From NCBI GenBank assembly GCA_003221455.1, contig QHRX01000208.1, positions 1 to 52,495 on the forward strand: 52,495 nt of DNA, in the 5' to 3' direction. Shown in pieces: positions 1 to 8,647 of the stretch. Position numbers and translations under genes: made by a program. The notes beneath the pieces were generated by a model. That model saw only the letters and a program-made list of their open reading frames with translations. It ran no database searches and had not been told where the DNA came from. This DNA comes from Candidatus Rokuibacteriota bacterium (lineage in GTDB: Bacteria; Methylomirabilota; Methylomirabilia; Rokubacteriales; CSP1-6). Position 1 is the stretch's first letter; every line of letters begins with the position of its first letter.

Positions 1-468
1 GCCAAGCTCGGCCTGGCCCTGGCCGTGGTGGCGGCAGTCCTGTACGCATGGGGGCCGGGATGGCTCGGTCCGACGCCCTGGCTCGTGCCGGCCGGGCTCG
101 CCGGCAGCGGCCTGGTCATCCTGGCGTTCTCGCCGCTGATGCCGCGGCGCACCCAGGCCGGCGTCCAGGCCCTCGCCCGAGTCCGGGGCTTCGAGGAGTT
201 CCTTCTGCGCGCCGAGAAGGATCGTTTGGCGCGTCTGCCCGGCGACACCCTACATCGCTGGCTTCCGTGGGCAGTCGCTCTGGGCGTGAGCGACCGCTGG
301 ATTCTTAACTTCCAGGGGCTGAAGGTCGACCCGCCGGCCTGGTTCACGGGTCGAGAAGCCTTCAGCCTCTCTGTGTATCAGCTTGATTTAGCGAACTTTT
401 GCCACCAGACCCAGGAGGCGATCCCAACGACCCGCCGGTTTGCCGGGGCGGCCCGAGCAGAGCAGTAG
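1..468 (+). CDS. DUF2207-family membrane protein, C-terminal fragment
   Basis: The frame is open from the first base of the window, so this is the C-terminal 155 residues of a longer protein. One or two hydrophobic segments come first (AVVAAVLYAW and LAGSGLVILAF). They are followed by PRRTQAGVQAL, a GFEEFLLRAEKDRL stretch, and HRWLPWAVALGVSDRW. That order (PxRTxxG, GFxxFLxxAExDR, LPYAxALGV) is the pattern seen near the C-terminus of DUF2207/YciQ-type predicted membrane proteins. The function of the family is not established and I do not assign one. The usual Gly/Ser-rich C-terminal tail of the family is absent; the protein ends shortly after an NFCHQTQEA segment. The family call rests on motif order only. 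Confidence 0.6.
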   Translation, partial: AKLGLALAVVAAVLYAWGPGWLGPTPWLVPAGLAGSGLVILAFSPLMPRRTQAGVQALARVRGFEEFLLRAEKDRLARLPGDTLHRWLPWAVALGVSDRWILNFQGLKVDPPAWFTGREAFSLSVYQLDLANFCHQTQEAIPTTRRFAGAARAEQ

Positions 469-510
469 CGTCTTTTTGAGCGCCTCACCGTCGGCGACGG
501 CGGAGCCGGG

Positions 511-529
511 ACTTCTGACCGTCAGAACT
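511..529. repeat. short inverted repeat before transglycosylase gene
   Basis: TTCTGA and TCAGAA are separated by three bases, and the outer bases extend the symmetry imperfectly. It lies 40 bases after the DUF2207 stop and about 155 bases before the next start. It could be a small operator or a weak hairpin. No T-run follows it, so it is not a convincing terminator. Confidence 0.3.
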
Positions 530-576
530 CTCGCGACCCCGCCCCTTGGGGTCCCCGGGCTCCAGATCCAGACCGC

Positions 577-606
577 TTGCGCGACGTGCTCACCCTGTGC
601 GATACT
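577..606 (+). promoter_or_regulatory. possible promoter for transglycosylase
   Basis: TTGCGC and GATACT are 18 bases apart, giving a leader of about 72 bases before the ATG at 685. Each box matches consensus at four of six positions. This is a weak candidate by eye only. Confidence 0.25.
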
Positions 607-684
607 CCCGCAGCCAAATTGGTCCCTTCAGGCAGCGGCCGGCTCGGGCTCGCTCAGGGAAGTGCGCGGCAAAAAGGGGGAGTC

Positions 685-1332
685 ATGAGACTCATGAAGG
701 CGGGTGTGGTCGGGGCGATAGGCCTCGCGGTTCTCGTTGTTGGCGGGGCCGTGATGGCCCGGCACGTCCTGGCGGTGGCCGCTGAGGAGGACTCAGAGCG
801 GCTCAACCAGGCGATCCTCGACTACGTGCTCGAGAGGAACCCGGATGCGCCCGTGGACGCCCTCCGGCACTACCCGGACGCCCTCATCGCCGAAGCGAGA
901 AAGACCAACATTGATCATTGCCTCGGTTTGGCCCAGGCCGAGGTCGAATCGGAGTTCAAACCGGACGCGGTCGGCTCGGCCGGGGAGATCGGTCTCTACC
1001 AGATCCTGCCGAGCACCGCGGCGGTTCTCGAGCCTGTCGTCGGCCAGTTCCGGAGGCCGTCCGTCGCCAATGGCCGGCGGGAGCTCGGGGACTTGGCTGA
1101 TCCTGTCGTCAGCACCCACTTCGCGATGGCGTACCTGCGTGACATCCTGGCCCGCAGGCCGACCGTCAAGGAAGCCCTGACTGAGTACAACGGCGGTCCA
1201 TCCGGGCGCCACTACCATTACTATGAACGCGTGATGGGCACTTACGTGGAGATCCTGGAGCACCCGGACCTCCGGTGCCGGTTCCAGACCGTACCCCCGC
1301 CGTCGCCGGTGCTGGCACTCCTCGGCATCTGA
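685..1332 (+). CDS. lytic transglycosylase (SLT domain), exported
   Basis: Predicted peptidoglycan lytic transglycosylase of 215 residues. The ATG at 685 is preferred because a purine-rich AAAAAGGGGGAG precedes it and the protein then begins with a basic residue and a hydrophobic segment (AGVVGAIGLAVLVVGGAV) that acts as signal or anchor. The SLT core is visible: AQAEVESEF carries the expected catalytic Glu in the family pattern ExSxF, then AVGSAGEIGLYQI corresponds to the S/GAxGLMQ motif, and ALTEYNGGPSGRHYHYY to the AYNxGxxxxxxY motif. It should cleave glycan strands in the periplasm. It is a single gene, separated from coaE by 35 bases. A frame open upstream to 577 has no such start context, so I reject the longer version. 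Confidence 0.8.
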   Translation: MRLMKAGVVGAIGLAVLVVGGAVMARHVLAVAAEEDSERLNQAILDYVLERNPDAPVDALRHYPDALIAEARKTNIDHCLGLAQAEVESEFKPDAVGSAGEIGLYQILPSTAAVLEPVVGQFRRPSVANGRRELGDLADPVVSTHFAMAYLRDILARRPTVKEALTEYNGGPSGRHYHYYERVMGTYVEILEHPDLRCRFQTVPPPSPVLALLGI

Positions 1333-1367
1333 GCCCACCGCCGGGGCTCGCCCGCGCAGGCGCAAGG

Positions 1368-2006
1368 GTGAGCGCGACTGGCCGCCGCTTCCTGCTCGTC
1401 GGCCTCACGGGGGGTGTCGCGACCGGTAAGAGCACCGTCTCGGCGATGTTCGGGGCGCTCGGCTGCCTCATCATCGACGCCGACCGGCTGGCGCGGGAGG
1501 TGGTTGAGCCCGGCCAGCCCGCCTACGCTCAGATCGTCTCCGCCTTCGGTCGCGGCGTCCTGCGGCCCGACGGGGGGATCGACCGCAAAGCCCTCGGCAC
1601 CGTTGTCTTCGCTGATCCGGCCGCTCGGGAGCGACTCGAATCGTTCACTCACCCGGCGATCCGGGACCGGATTCGAGCCCGGCTCGCCGAGCTCGGGGCG
1701 GCCGGCTTCGAGGGCGTCGTGATCTTGGACGCCCCGGTGATGGTCGAGAGCGGAGACTCCCAGGACGTCGACCGACTCGTGGTCGTGACCGCTGACGAGC
1801 CCGCCCAAGTCGCGCGGCAGCAGGCGCGCGACGGGCTCGAGCCGGAGGACGCCAGGCGACGGATCCGAAGCCAGATGCCGCTCGACGAAAAGGCCCGGCT
1901 TGCCCACTACCTGATCGACAACTCGGGCGAGCTCGGCGCCACCGAGGCGCGGGTGCGCGAGGTTCACCGGGCGCTCCGCCAGGAGCTCGATGCTCGACGC
2001 CGGTAG
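1368..2006 (+). CDS. coaE: dephospho-CoA kinase CoaE
   Basis: Phosphorylates the 3'-hydroxyl of dephospho-CoA with ATP, the last step of coenzyme A synthesis, in the cytoplasm. The 212-residue protein opens with the P-loop GLTGGVATGKST, then DADRLAREV (the usual D-x-D/DAD substrate motif) and FTHPAIRDRI (HP-x-I/V-x-x-x-I pattern), as in CoaE. The canonical PLLFE segment reads APVMVESG here, a divergent but recognisable match. GTG at 1368 is chosen because it puts the P-loop about 12 residues from the N-terminus; an upstream start at 1275 would lie inside the transglycosylase gene. The 3' end overlaps rsmA by 17 bases, so the two are probably co-translated. Confidence 0.88.
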   Translation: MSATGRRFLLVGLTGGVATGKSTVSAMFGALGCLIIDADRLAREVVEPGQPAYAQIVSAFGRGVLRPDGGIDRKALGTVVFADPAARERLESFTHPAIRDRIRARLAELGAAGFEGVVILDAPVMVESGDSQDVDRLVVVTADEPAQVARQQARDGLEPEDARRRIRSQMPLDEKARLAHYLIDNSGELGATEARVREVHRALRQELDARRR

Positions 2007-2769
2007 GCGGCGGGCGCTCGGCCAGCACTTCCTTCGGGACGCCGGGGTCGCCCGCGCCATCGCCGACCTCCTGGCCCCCACCCCCGCTGACCTCGTGCTC
2101 GAGATCGGGCCAGGGGAGGGCGCCCTCACCGGGCCTCTGGCAGCCCGCGCCGGTCGGTTCCTCGGGCTCGAGCTCGACGCGGGGCTCGCGAGACGCCTCG
2201 CAGACCGATTCGACGTCCGGCACGCCGACGCCCGCACGTGGGACTATCGCGGGCTGTCGGCGCCCGGCGGGCGCGTGCTCGTGGTCGGCAACCTCCCGTA
2301 CAGCATGGCGAAGCCGATCCTCATGCGACTCTGCGACGCCCACCTGACGATCGCCGAGATGGCGCTGATGCTCCAGCGCGAGGTCGCCGAGCGCGTCGCG
2401 GCCCCGCCAGGGAGCCGGACCTACGGCGGCCTGTCGGTCCTGGTCCAGCTGCACTGGACGGTGGGGCTCGAGCTCAGGGTGCCGCCGGGGGCCTTCCGGC
2501 CGCCGCCTCGGGTCGAGTCTGCCGTCCTTCATTTGCGGTCCCGGGGCCGGGCGGCGGTGCCGGTCGGCGACGAGGCCCGCTTCCGCCGGGTCGTCCTCGC
2601 CGCGTTCGGCCAGCGCCGCAAGGCCGTCGCCAACGCGCTCGCCGCCGGGCTCAACCTGCCGGCCTCGACGGCTCGGGATCGGCTCCGCGCCGCTGGCATC
2701 GACGGCGGCCGCCGGGCCGAGACGCTCTCGCTCGAGGAGTTTGCGCGGCTGGCCGCGTCGGGCCTCTGA
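1990..2769 (+). CDS. rsmA: 16S rRNA dimethyladenosine methyltransferase RsmA (KsgA)
   Basis: Dimethylates two adjacent adenines in helix 45 of 16S rRNA, using SAM, late in 30S assembly. The 259-residue protein has the family N-terminus with QHFLRD, the SAM-binding motif I LEIGPGEGALT, the acidic ELD after strand 2, and the catalytic NLPY motif (GNLPYSMAKPIL). The conserved FRPPPRVESAV block follows, and the C-terminal helical domain includes FGQRRKAVANAL. Length and motif order match the family closely. It overlaps coaE by 17 bases; this pairing is less usual than rsmA with pdxA or apaH. Confidence 0.93.
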   Translation: MLDAGRRRALGQHFLRDAGVARAIADLLAPTPADLVLEIGPGEGALTGPLAARAGRFLGLELDAGLARRLADRFDVRHADARTWDYRGLSAPGGRVLVVGNLPYSMAKPILMRLCDAHLTIAEMALMLQREVAERVAAPPGSRTYGGLSVLVQLHWTVGLELRVPPGAFRPPPRVESAVLHLRSRGRAAVPVGDEARFRRVVLAAFGQRRKAVANALAAGLNLPASTARDRLRAAGIDGGRRAETLSLEEFARLAASGL

Positions 2770-2924
2770 GAGAGGGGAGCCAGCCGGCCCGGGAGGTGTG
2801 ACCCGCGCCTGCCGGGGCGTCGGGGGCGTCGACGGGGGGCCGCGCTCGAGCCGCGCGGCGCGGACCGGGGGGCCAGGGCGACGCCCCGCGCTACTCCCTG
2901 CGCGCGCCCGCAGGCCGACGCCGC

Positions 2925-2940
2925 TAATATAAAGGTGGTG
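2925..2940 (+). promoter_or_regulatory. -10 element abutting rnj start codon
   Basis: TAATATAAAG directly precedes two consecutive GTG codons (2935 and 2938). A -10 hexamer at 2925-2930 would start transcription near 2937, on the start codon itself. There is no Shine-Dalgarno at normal spacing. This is consistent with a leaderless mRNA. Confidence 0.45.
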
Positions 2941-4638
2941 GAGACGAGTCCCCGACCGTCTGCAGGCGGCCCCGAGCCGGCGGTCCGCCTGATTCCCCTC
3001 GGCGGGCTCGGCGAGATCGGCCTCAACATGATGCTCGTCGAGTGGGCCGACCAGGTCATCGCGATCGACTGCGGCCTGATGTTCCCCGACGACGAGATGC
3101 CGGGGATCGACCACGTCATCCCGGACTTCTCCTACGCTCTCGCCAAGCGCCAGGGCTTCCGCGCGGTCGTGCTCACCCACGGCCACGAGGACCATGTGGG
3201 GGCCCTGCCCTACCTGCTCCGGCAGGCGAAGGTCCCCGTCTACGGGACGCCGCTGACCTTGGCGCTCGCCGCCGAGCGACTGCGCGAGCACGGGCTCGGC
3301 GCGGAGGCGCGGCTGATGCCCGTGAGGCCGCGCGACCGGTTCGAGGTGGGCCCGTTCCGGATCGAGCCGATCCGAGTCACCCACTCGATCGCCGACGGCA
3401 TCGGCCTCGCCATCGAGACCCCGGTCGGCACGATCGTGCACACCGGGGACTTTCGGCTCGATCCGCACCCGATCGACGGGCAGACCCCGGACTACGCCCG
3501 GTTCACCGAACTCGGGGAGCAGGGTGTGCTCGCCCTCTGCTCGGACTCGACCAACGTCGAGCGCCCCGGGCACACGCCGTCCGAGTCGGAGGTCGGCCCC
3601 GCGCTCGCCCCGCGGTTTGCGGCGGCGCCCGGGCGGGTCATCCTGGCGACCTTCGCCTCCCACATCCACCGCATCCAGCAGGTGCTCGAGCTGGCCGCGC
3701 AGGTCGGCCGCAAGGCCGCGCTCCTCGGCATGAGCATGGAGAAGAATGTGCGGATCGCGGCCGAGCTCGGGTATCTCCAGATCCCGGCCGGCGTGCTGCT
3801 ACCGCTCGAGGAGGTCGCGGCGCTGCCGGCCCGGCGTCAGGTGATCCTCTCCACCGGGAGCCAAGGCGAGCCGAACTCGGCGCTCGCGCTGCTGGCGGCG
3901 GGCGAGCACAAGCACGTCCGGATCGAGCCCGGCGACCTCGTCATCATCTCCGCGCGGAAGATCCCGGGCAACGAGCGGACGGTGGGGCGGGTCATCAACG
4001 CGCTCTTCCGCCTGGGCGCCGAGGTGCTCGACGAGGACAACGCCTTCGTGCACGTCTCCGGCCACGCGAGCCAGGAGGACCTCAAGCTGATGCTCAGCCT
4101 GACGCGCCCGCGTTACTTCATCCCGGTGCACGGCGAGTACCGTCACCTGCTGGGGCACGCGCGGCTGGCGGCCAGCGCGGGGCTGCCCCCGGAGCGCGTG
4201 CTGCTGATCGAGGACGGGGAGGGGGTCGAGCTCACCCAAACCTCCGCCCGGGTGCTCGGCGGCTTCCCGACCGGGCGCGTCCTCGTCGACGGCACGGGCG
4301 TCGGAGACGTCGGCAGCGTGGTCCTGCGGGATCGGCAGCTGCTGGCCGAGAGCGGAATGGTCGTCGTGTCCCTCGCCGTCGACCGCTCGGGCGCCGTGGT
4401 CGCGGGGCCCGAGCTCGCCTCGCGCGGGGTCGTCTACGTGAAGGAGTCGGAGGACTTACTCGCGGAGGTCAGGGGCGCCGTGAGCCAGGCGCTCGCGGAA
4501 CGGGACCCGGCGGCGCCGTTCGACCGCGAGCACGTCGCCGCCCTCGTCCGGGGCGCCGTGCGACGGCTCATCCACCAGCGCTTTCAGCGCAAGCCGATCG
4601 TGCTGCCGATCATCCTCGAGGTGCCGCCGACCGGCTGA
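2935..4638 (+). CDS. rnj: ribonuclease J
   Basis: Metallo-beta-lactamase/beta-CASP ribonuclease with predicted endonuclease and 5'-3' exonuclease activity in RNA decay and maturation. The 567-residue length is usual for the family. After LGGLGEIGLNM comes the metal-binding motif THGHEDHVGALPY near residue 82. VTHSIADGIG and HTGDFRLD carry further ligands, and SDSTNVERPGHTPSE is the RNase J/beta-CASP signature. Later come IHRIQQV, STGSQGEP, and the motif C segment PVHGEYRHLLGHARLA. The C-terminal domain follows. The GTG at 2938 would serve equally well as the start. It runs convergently into the diguanylate cyclase gene with only three bases between stop codons, so the 3' ends of the two transcripts must overlap. 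Confidence 0.93.
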   Translation: MVETSPRPSAGGPEPAVRLIPLGGLGEIGLNMMLVEWADQVIAIDCGLMFPDDEMPGIDHVIPDFSYALAKRQGFRAVVLTHGHEDHVGALPYLLRQAKVPVYGTPLTLALAAERLREHGLGAEARLMPVRPRDRFEVGPFRIEPIRVTHSIADGIGLAIETPVGTIVHTGDFRLDPHPIDGQTPDYARFTELGEQGVLALCSDSTNVERPGHTPSESEVGPALAPRFAAAPGRVILATFASHIHRIQQVLELAAQVGRKAALLGMSMEKNVRIAAELGYLQIPAGVLLPLEEVAALPARRQVILSTGSQGEPNSALALLAAGEHKHVRIEPGDLVIISARKIPGNERTVGRVINALFRLGAEVLDEDNAFVHVSGHASQEDLKLMLSLTRPRYFIPVHGEYRHLLGHARLAASAGLPPERVLLIEDGEGVELTQTSARVLGGFPTGRVLVDGTGVGDVGSVVLRDRQLLAESGMVVVSLAVDRSGAVVAGPELASRGVVYVKESEDLLAEVRGAVSQALAERDPAAPFDREHVAALVRGAVRRLIHQRFQRKPIVLPIILEVPPTG

Positions 4639-4641
4639 CGG

Positions 4642-5628
4642 CTACGCGCCCTGGGCCACCGTGACCCGATTCCGTCCCGCGGCCTTGGCCTGGTAGAGGG
4701 CGCGGTCGGCGACCGCGATGAGCGTCGACGGCGCGGACTCGGGGGCGGGGATCGTCGAGCCGACACCCAGGCTAATGGTGATCCGGTCGCTGACGCGGGA
4801 GCCCGCGTGCGGGATCGCGAGCGCCTCGACCTTCGCGCGCAGCGTCTCGGCGACGACGACCGCGCCCGCCCGGTTGGCGCCGGCGAGGACCACCGCGAAC
4901 TCCTCGCCGCCGTAGCGGGCGGCCAGGTCGCCGGGGCGGTGGAGCCCGACGTTGAGGGCGCCGGCCACCCGCCGGAGGCACTCGTCGCCGTGCTGGTGGC
5001 CGTAGGTGTCGTTGAAGGCCTTGAAGAAGTCGATGTCGATCATGATCATCGACAGGGGGCTCGAGCTCCGGAGCCCGCGCCGCCACTCGTGGTCGATGAA
5101 CTCGTCGAAGCGGCGGCGGTTGGCGATCTCGGTCAGGCCGTCGAGGAAGGAGACCCGCTGCAGCCGCTGGTAGGCGGCGTCGAGCAACCGCGTCACCTCG
5201 AACGACTCCTTCTCGCACGCCCGGCGGCGATCGACTTCGCGCTTGATCCGAAGGCCCGCCCGCACCCGCGCCAGGAGCTCGACCCGGCTCGGGGGTTTCG
5301 AGACGTAGTCGACGGCCCCGGCCTTGAACGCGGCATCGAGCTCGCCCGTCTCCGCGGCCCCTACCAGCATGATGATCGGGACGTCGCGGAGCCGGTCACG
5401 CTCGCTGATCAGCGCGCACGCGTCGACGCCGCCCTTGTCCGGGATGCCCATGTCGAGCAGGATGAGGTCGACGTCTCTCGTCGCCTGGGCCGGATCTTCG
5501 AGGCCGAGGTACTGGAAGGCGTGGCGCGCGGACTCCGCCGTCACCACCTCTGTGTAGCCCTCGGCGCCGAGGAGCGAGGTCAGACGGTCTCGGCCCTCCG
5601 GCGAACTTTCGACGATCAGGATTGCCAT
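4642..5628 (-). CDS. REC-GGDEF response regulator (diguanylate cyclase)
   Basis: A 328-residue two-domain protein expected to make c-di-GMP when phosphorylated by an unknown histidine kinase. Residues 1-125 are a receiver: acidic pocket near VESS, phospho-acceptor Asp in LILLDMGIPDKGG, and the conserved Lys in YVSKPPSR. After a short helical linker the GGDEF domain has DGLTEIANRRRFDEF, the active site RYGGEEFAVVLAG, and DRALYQAKAAGRNRV at the end. An RPGD inhibitory I-site sits exactly five residues before GGEEF, so product feedback is likely. There is no EAL domain. No kinase gene is next to it; ftsK is divergent. YajQ and PilZ proteins in the window are plausible c-di-GMP receptors, which is inference. 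Confidence 0.9.
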   Translation of the reverse strand: MAILIVESSPEGRDRLTSLLGAEGYTEVVTAESARHAFQYLGLEDPAQATRDVDLILLDMGIPDKGGVDACALISERDRLRDVPIIMLVGAAETGELDAAFKAGAVDYVSKPPSRVELLARVRAGLRIKREVDRRRACEKESFEVTRLLDAAYQRLQRVSFLDGLTEIANRRRFDEFIDHEWRRGLRSSSPLSMIMIDIDFFKAFNDTYGHQHGDECLRRVAGALNVGLHRPGDLAARYGGEEFAVVLAGANRAGAVVVAETLRAKVEALAIPHAGSRVSDRITISLGVGSTIPAPESAPSTLIAVADRALYQAKAAGRNRVTVAQGA

Positions 5629-5702
5629 ACTAGCTGTAAGCTTGAAGCACAGACGGTGCCACGCTCAACTGGCCGAAAGATAACGCGTCGGCGCCCCTGA
5701 GT

Positions 5703-7979
5703 GTGAGACAGAGTGGCACTTCCATGCCGGCGGAGACCCGGCAAGATATTTTCTTTCCAAAGCCCCGCGCCTCGCGCGATGCTCTCACCCTGATGGCCCC
5801 GACGGAGACGAAGGCGCTCGACAAAGTCCCCAGGGTCCAGGGCCGCCGCGCCCGTAGCGCCCCGAAGCCCTCCGGGCGCTGGGTGCGGGAGGTGAAGGCA
5901 ATCCTGGCGCTCGCGCTTTCGGCGTTCGGTCTGACGGCGCTCGGCGCGTTCGACCCGGGCCTCTCCCCCGTGGACCAGACGGGCCCGGTTGGACCGGTCG
6001 GCGTGTGGGTCGGCTGGTTCGTCTTCGGCGCGCTCGGCGACGCGGGCTACGCCCTCCCCGTGCTCCTGGCCCTGTACGGCGTCTCGGCGTTCGTGCGACC
6101 GCTCGGACGGCGGCGCCCGTCGGCCTTCGGTGGCGCCGCGCTGCTGACGGTCGCCGCGAGCGGGGTGCTCGCGCTCGCCTCGGACACGCTCGTCGAAGCG
6201 CGGATCCACCGCGGCGGGGTGGTCGGCTGGGCGGTCGCCGAGCTCCTCGGACGATCGGTCGGAGCGGCCGGGACCTGGCTCGTCCTGCTCGTCGCCTTTC
6301 CGATCGGACTCCTGCTCGTCACGCAGACGCCGTACGCGGCGCTCGCCCGGGTCCTCCACGGCCGCCTGGCCGCGCGGTGGCGCCGCGGCGCCCGGCCTGC
6401 GCCCGTCGAGCCCGAGCCGCCGCGGCTGGCGATCGAGGGCGCGCCGGACACGTTCCTGTCGTCGCCGCCGCCGATCGTCGTCGAGCAGGCCAGGCCCCGC
6501 GGCGGTCTCGTCGAGAAGGGGCTGGCCTGGCAGGAGACGTTCGACTTCGGCACCGGCGGCGCCCAGTCCTTCCAGCTGCCGCCGGTCGGCCTCCTGCAGG
6601 CGCCGCCGGCCGCCGAACTCCGGTTGACGCGGGAGGCCCTCCAGGACAACGCGGAAGTCCTCCGGCGGAAGCTCCAGGACTTCGAGGTGGAGGGGCGCAT
6701 CGTCCAGGTGAGCCCCGGACCCGTCATCACCTCGTACGAGTTCGAGCCTGCGGCCGGCGTCAAGGTGAGCCAGGTCGTGAACCTGGCCGACGACCTCGCC
6801 CTCTCGCTCAAGGCCGCGAGCGTCCGGATCGTCGGGCCGATCCCCGGGCGCGGCACGGTGGCCGTCGAGGTGCCGAACCCGGAGCCCTCGATGGTCTACC
6901 TCCGGGAGATCCTCGTCTCGCGGGACTTCGTCGAGGCCAAGGGCCGCCTGCCGCTGGCGCTGGGCAAGGACGTCACCGGCCAGGCGGTCGTATCCGACCT
7001 CGCGGCGATGCCGCACCTCCTGATCGCGGGCGCGACCGGCTCGGGCAAGTCGGTCGGGCTCAACACGATGATCTGCTCGGTCCTCTACAAGTCGACGCCC
7101 GCCGACGTCCGCTTCCTGATGATCGACCCCAAGCGTCTCGAGCTCGGCGTCTACGAGGGGATCCCGCACCTGCTGGCGCCGGTCGTCACCGACGCCCGGG
7201 AGGCCGCGACGCGCCTGCGGTGGATCGTCGGCAAGATGGACGAGCGGTACAAGCTGCTCCAAGGCCGGCAGGTGCGCAACATCGACGGCTTCAACCGGGT
7301 GGCGCCGCCGGCCGAGAGGCTCGCGTACTGGGTCGTCGTGGTCGACGAGCTGGCCGACCTGATGATGGCCTCGGCGGGTGAGGTGCAGACCGCGCTCGTC
7401 AGGCTCGCGCAGATCGCCCGCGCCGTCGGGATCCATCTGATCGTCGCCACCCAGCGGCCGTCGGTCGACGTCGTGACCGGGCTCATTAAGGCCAACTTCC
7501 CGACGCGCATCGCCTTCCAGGTGGCCTCGAAGGTCGACTCGCGGACGGTGCTCGACGGCAACGGCGCCGAGCAGCTCCTGGGCCGGGGCGATATGATCTT
7601 CGTGCCGCCGGGTGCCGCGCGGCAGCTCCGCGTGCACGGCTCCTGGGTCGCCGACGACGAGGTCAAGGCGATCTGCGACTTCCTCCGCACCCAGGGCACC
7701 GCCGTGTACGAGGAGGTCACGCTCCCGGCCGACGGCGGCCCGCACGGCGAGGGCAGCGCCGCCGAGCGCGACGAGGTCTACTGGGACGCGGTCCAGCTCG
7801 TGATCGGCCAGCGGCAGGCGTCGATTTCTTTCCTGCAACGCCGCCTCCGCCTCGGATATCCCAAGGCGGCCCGGTTCATCGATATGATGGAGCAGGACCG
7901 GATCATCGGGCCGGGCGACGGCGCCAAGCCGCGCGAGGTCCTGGCCGGACCGGAGTATCTCGCCAAGCGGGGGAAGTGA
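5703..7979 (+). CDS. ftsK: DNA translocase FtsK/SpoIIIE
   Basis: Septum-bound, hexameric dsDNA pump that helps segregate chromosome termini. The longest reading gives 758 residues. In-frame ATGs at 5724 and 5793 are alternatives, and 5793 (protein beginning MAPTETK) is the most family-like because about 30 residues then precede the first membrane segment; none has a clear ribosome site. The N-terminal part has about four hydrophobic segments, then a short linker rich in Pro. The motor follows: Walker A GATGSGKSVGLN near residue 443, Walker B VVVVDELADLMM near 545, and the ATQRPSVDVVTG segment. The winged-helix gamma domain that reads KOPS is at the C-terminus (QASISFLQRRLRLGYPKAAR). The stop overlaps the lolA start. 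Confidence 0.93.
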   Translation: MRQSGTSMPAETRQDIFFPKPRASRDALTLMAPTETKALDKVPRVQGRRARSAPKPSGRWVREVKAILALALSAFGLTALGAFDPGLSPVDQTGPVGPVGVWVGWFVFGALGDAGYALPVLLALYGVSAFVRPLGRRRPSAFGGAALLTVAASGVLALASDTLVEARIHRGGVVGWAVAELLGRSVGAAGTWLVLLVAFPIGLLLVTQTPYAALARVLHGRLAARWRRGARPAPVEPEPPRLAIEGAPDTFLSSPPPIVVEQARPRGGLVEKGLAWQETFDFGTGGAQSFQLPPVGLLQAPPAAELRLTREALQDNAEVLRRKLQDFEVEGRIVQVSPGPVITSYEFEPAAGVKVSQVVNLADDLALSLKAASVRIVGPIPGRGTVAVEVPNPEPSMVYLREILVSRDFVEAKGRLPLALGKDVTGQAVVSDLAAMPHLLIAGATGSGKSVGLNTMICSVLYKSTPADVRFLMIDPKRLELGVYEGIPHLLAPVVTDAREAATRLRWIVGKMDERYKLLQGRQVRNIDGFNRVAPPAERLAYWVVVVDELADLMMASAGEVQTALVRLAQIARAVGIHLIVATQRPSVDVVTGLIKANFPTRIAFQVASKVDSRTVLDGNGAEQLLGRGDMIFVPPGAARQLRVHGSWVADDEVKAICDFLRTQGTAVYEEVTLPADGGPHGEGSAAERDEVYWDAVQLVIGQRQASISFLQRRLRLGYPKAARFIDMMEQDRIIGPGDGAKPREVLAGPEYLAKRGK

Positions 7980-8638
7980 GCATGCTCGCCGTGCTGCTGG
8001 CCGCGGCCCTCCTCGGGCATCCCGCGGTGTCCGCGGCGGACAGTACCCTCGACGAGGTCATCGGGCGCGTCGAGGAGCGATACACCGCGCTCGAGGATCT
8101 CCGGGCGTCGTTCGCCCAGAGCGCGTTCAACAAGAGCCTGAATCGGACGATCCCCGCCGAGGGTGTCGTCTACCTGAAGAAAGGGGGCAAGATGCGCTGG
8201 GAGTACACGGCGCCGACCCCCCAGCAGATTGTGTCCGACGGCAAGTCGCTCTGGATCTACACGCCCGCCCTCAACCAGGTGAACGTCGGCGAGGCGCCGC
8301 GGGCCCTGGCCGGTCCCGCGGGGAGCTTCCTCGCCGGGCTCGGCCGGCTCCGCGAGCACTTCACCGTGCGCTTCCTCAACCCCGCCCGGAAGACGAACGA
8401 CGCCGGCAATTGGGTGCTCGACTTGCGTCCGCGCCGGCCCCAGCCGAGCCTGATCCGGCTCGCGCTGGAGGTCGATCCGCGCGAGTACCTCGTCCGGAGC
8501 GCGGTGCTCTACGATCAGTTCGAGAACACGGTGACGATGCGGTTCACGCGAATCGTCGAGAACGGGGGCCTGCCCGACCGGCTGTTCGCCTTCGTGCCGC
8601 CCCCGGGCGTCGCGACGGTCCCTCTGGACGCGCGCTAG
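7976..8638 (+). CDS. lolA: outer-membrane lipoprotein carrier LolA
   Basis: Periplasmic chaperone predicted to carry lipoproteins from the inner to the outer membrane, which implies a diderm cell. The 220-residue protein has a signal peptide (MLAVLLAAALLGHPAVSAAD). The mature part starts with LDEVIGRVEERYTALEDL and RASFAQ, followed by GVVYLKKGGKMRWEY, VSDGKSLWIYTP and the VNVGEAP region, the usual LolA order. GTG at 7976 overlaps the ftsK stop by four bases; ATG at 7982 would also work. The ftsK-lolA pair is commonly conserved. The stop codon TAG also forms part of the apparent -10 box for the next gene. Confidence 0.9.
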   Translation: MSMLAVLLAAALLGHPAVSAADSTLDEVIGRVEERYTALEDLRASFAQSAFNKSLNRTIPAEGVVYLKKGGKMRWEYTAPTPQQIVSDGKSLWIYTPALNQVNVGEAPRALAGPAGSFLAGLGRLREHFTVRFLNPARKTNDAGNWVLDLRPRRPQPSLIRLALEVDPREYLVRSAVLYDQFENTVTMRFTRIVENGGLPDRLFAFVPPPGVATVPLDAR

Positions 8639-8641
8639 GAT
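8636..8641 (+). promoter_or_regulatory. -10 element for a leaderless yajQ transcript
   Basis: TAGGAT, whose first three bases are the lolA stop, is followed by six bases and then the GTG of yajQ at 8648. That is the exact distance from a -10 box to a transcription start. No -35 box and no Shine-Dalgarno are evident. Confidence 0.4.
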
Positions 8642-8647
8642 CGCACC

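Noticed and set aside
5616-7838. 740-codon minus-strand open frame opposite ftsK
   Set aside because: Antisense shadow of a conserved gene with no domain-like sequence.
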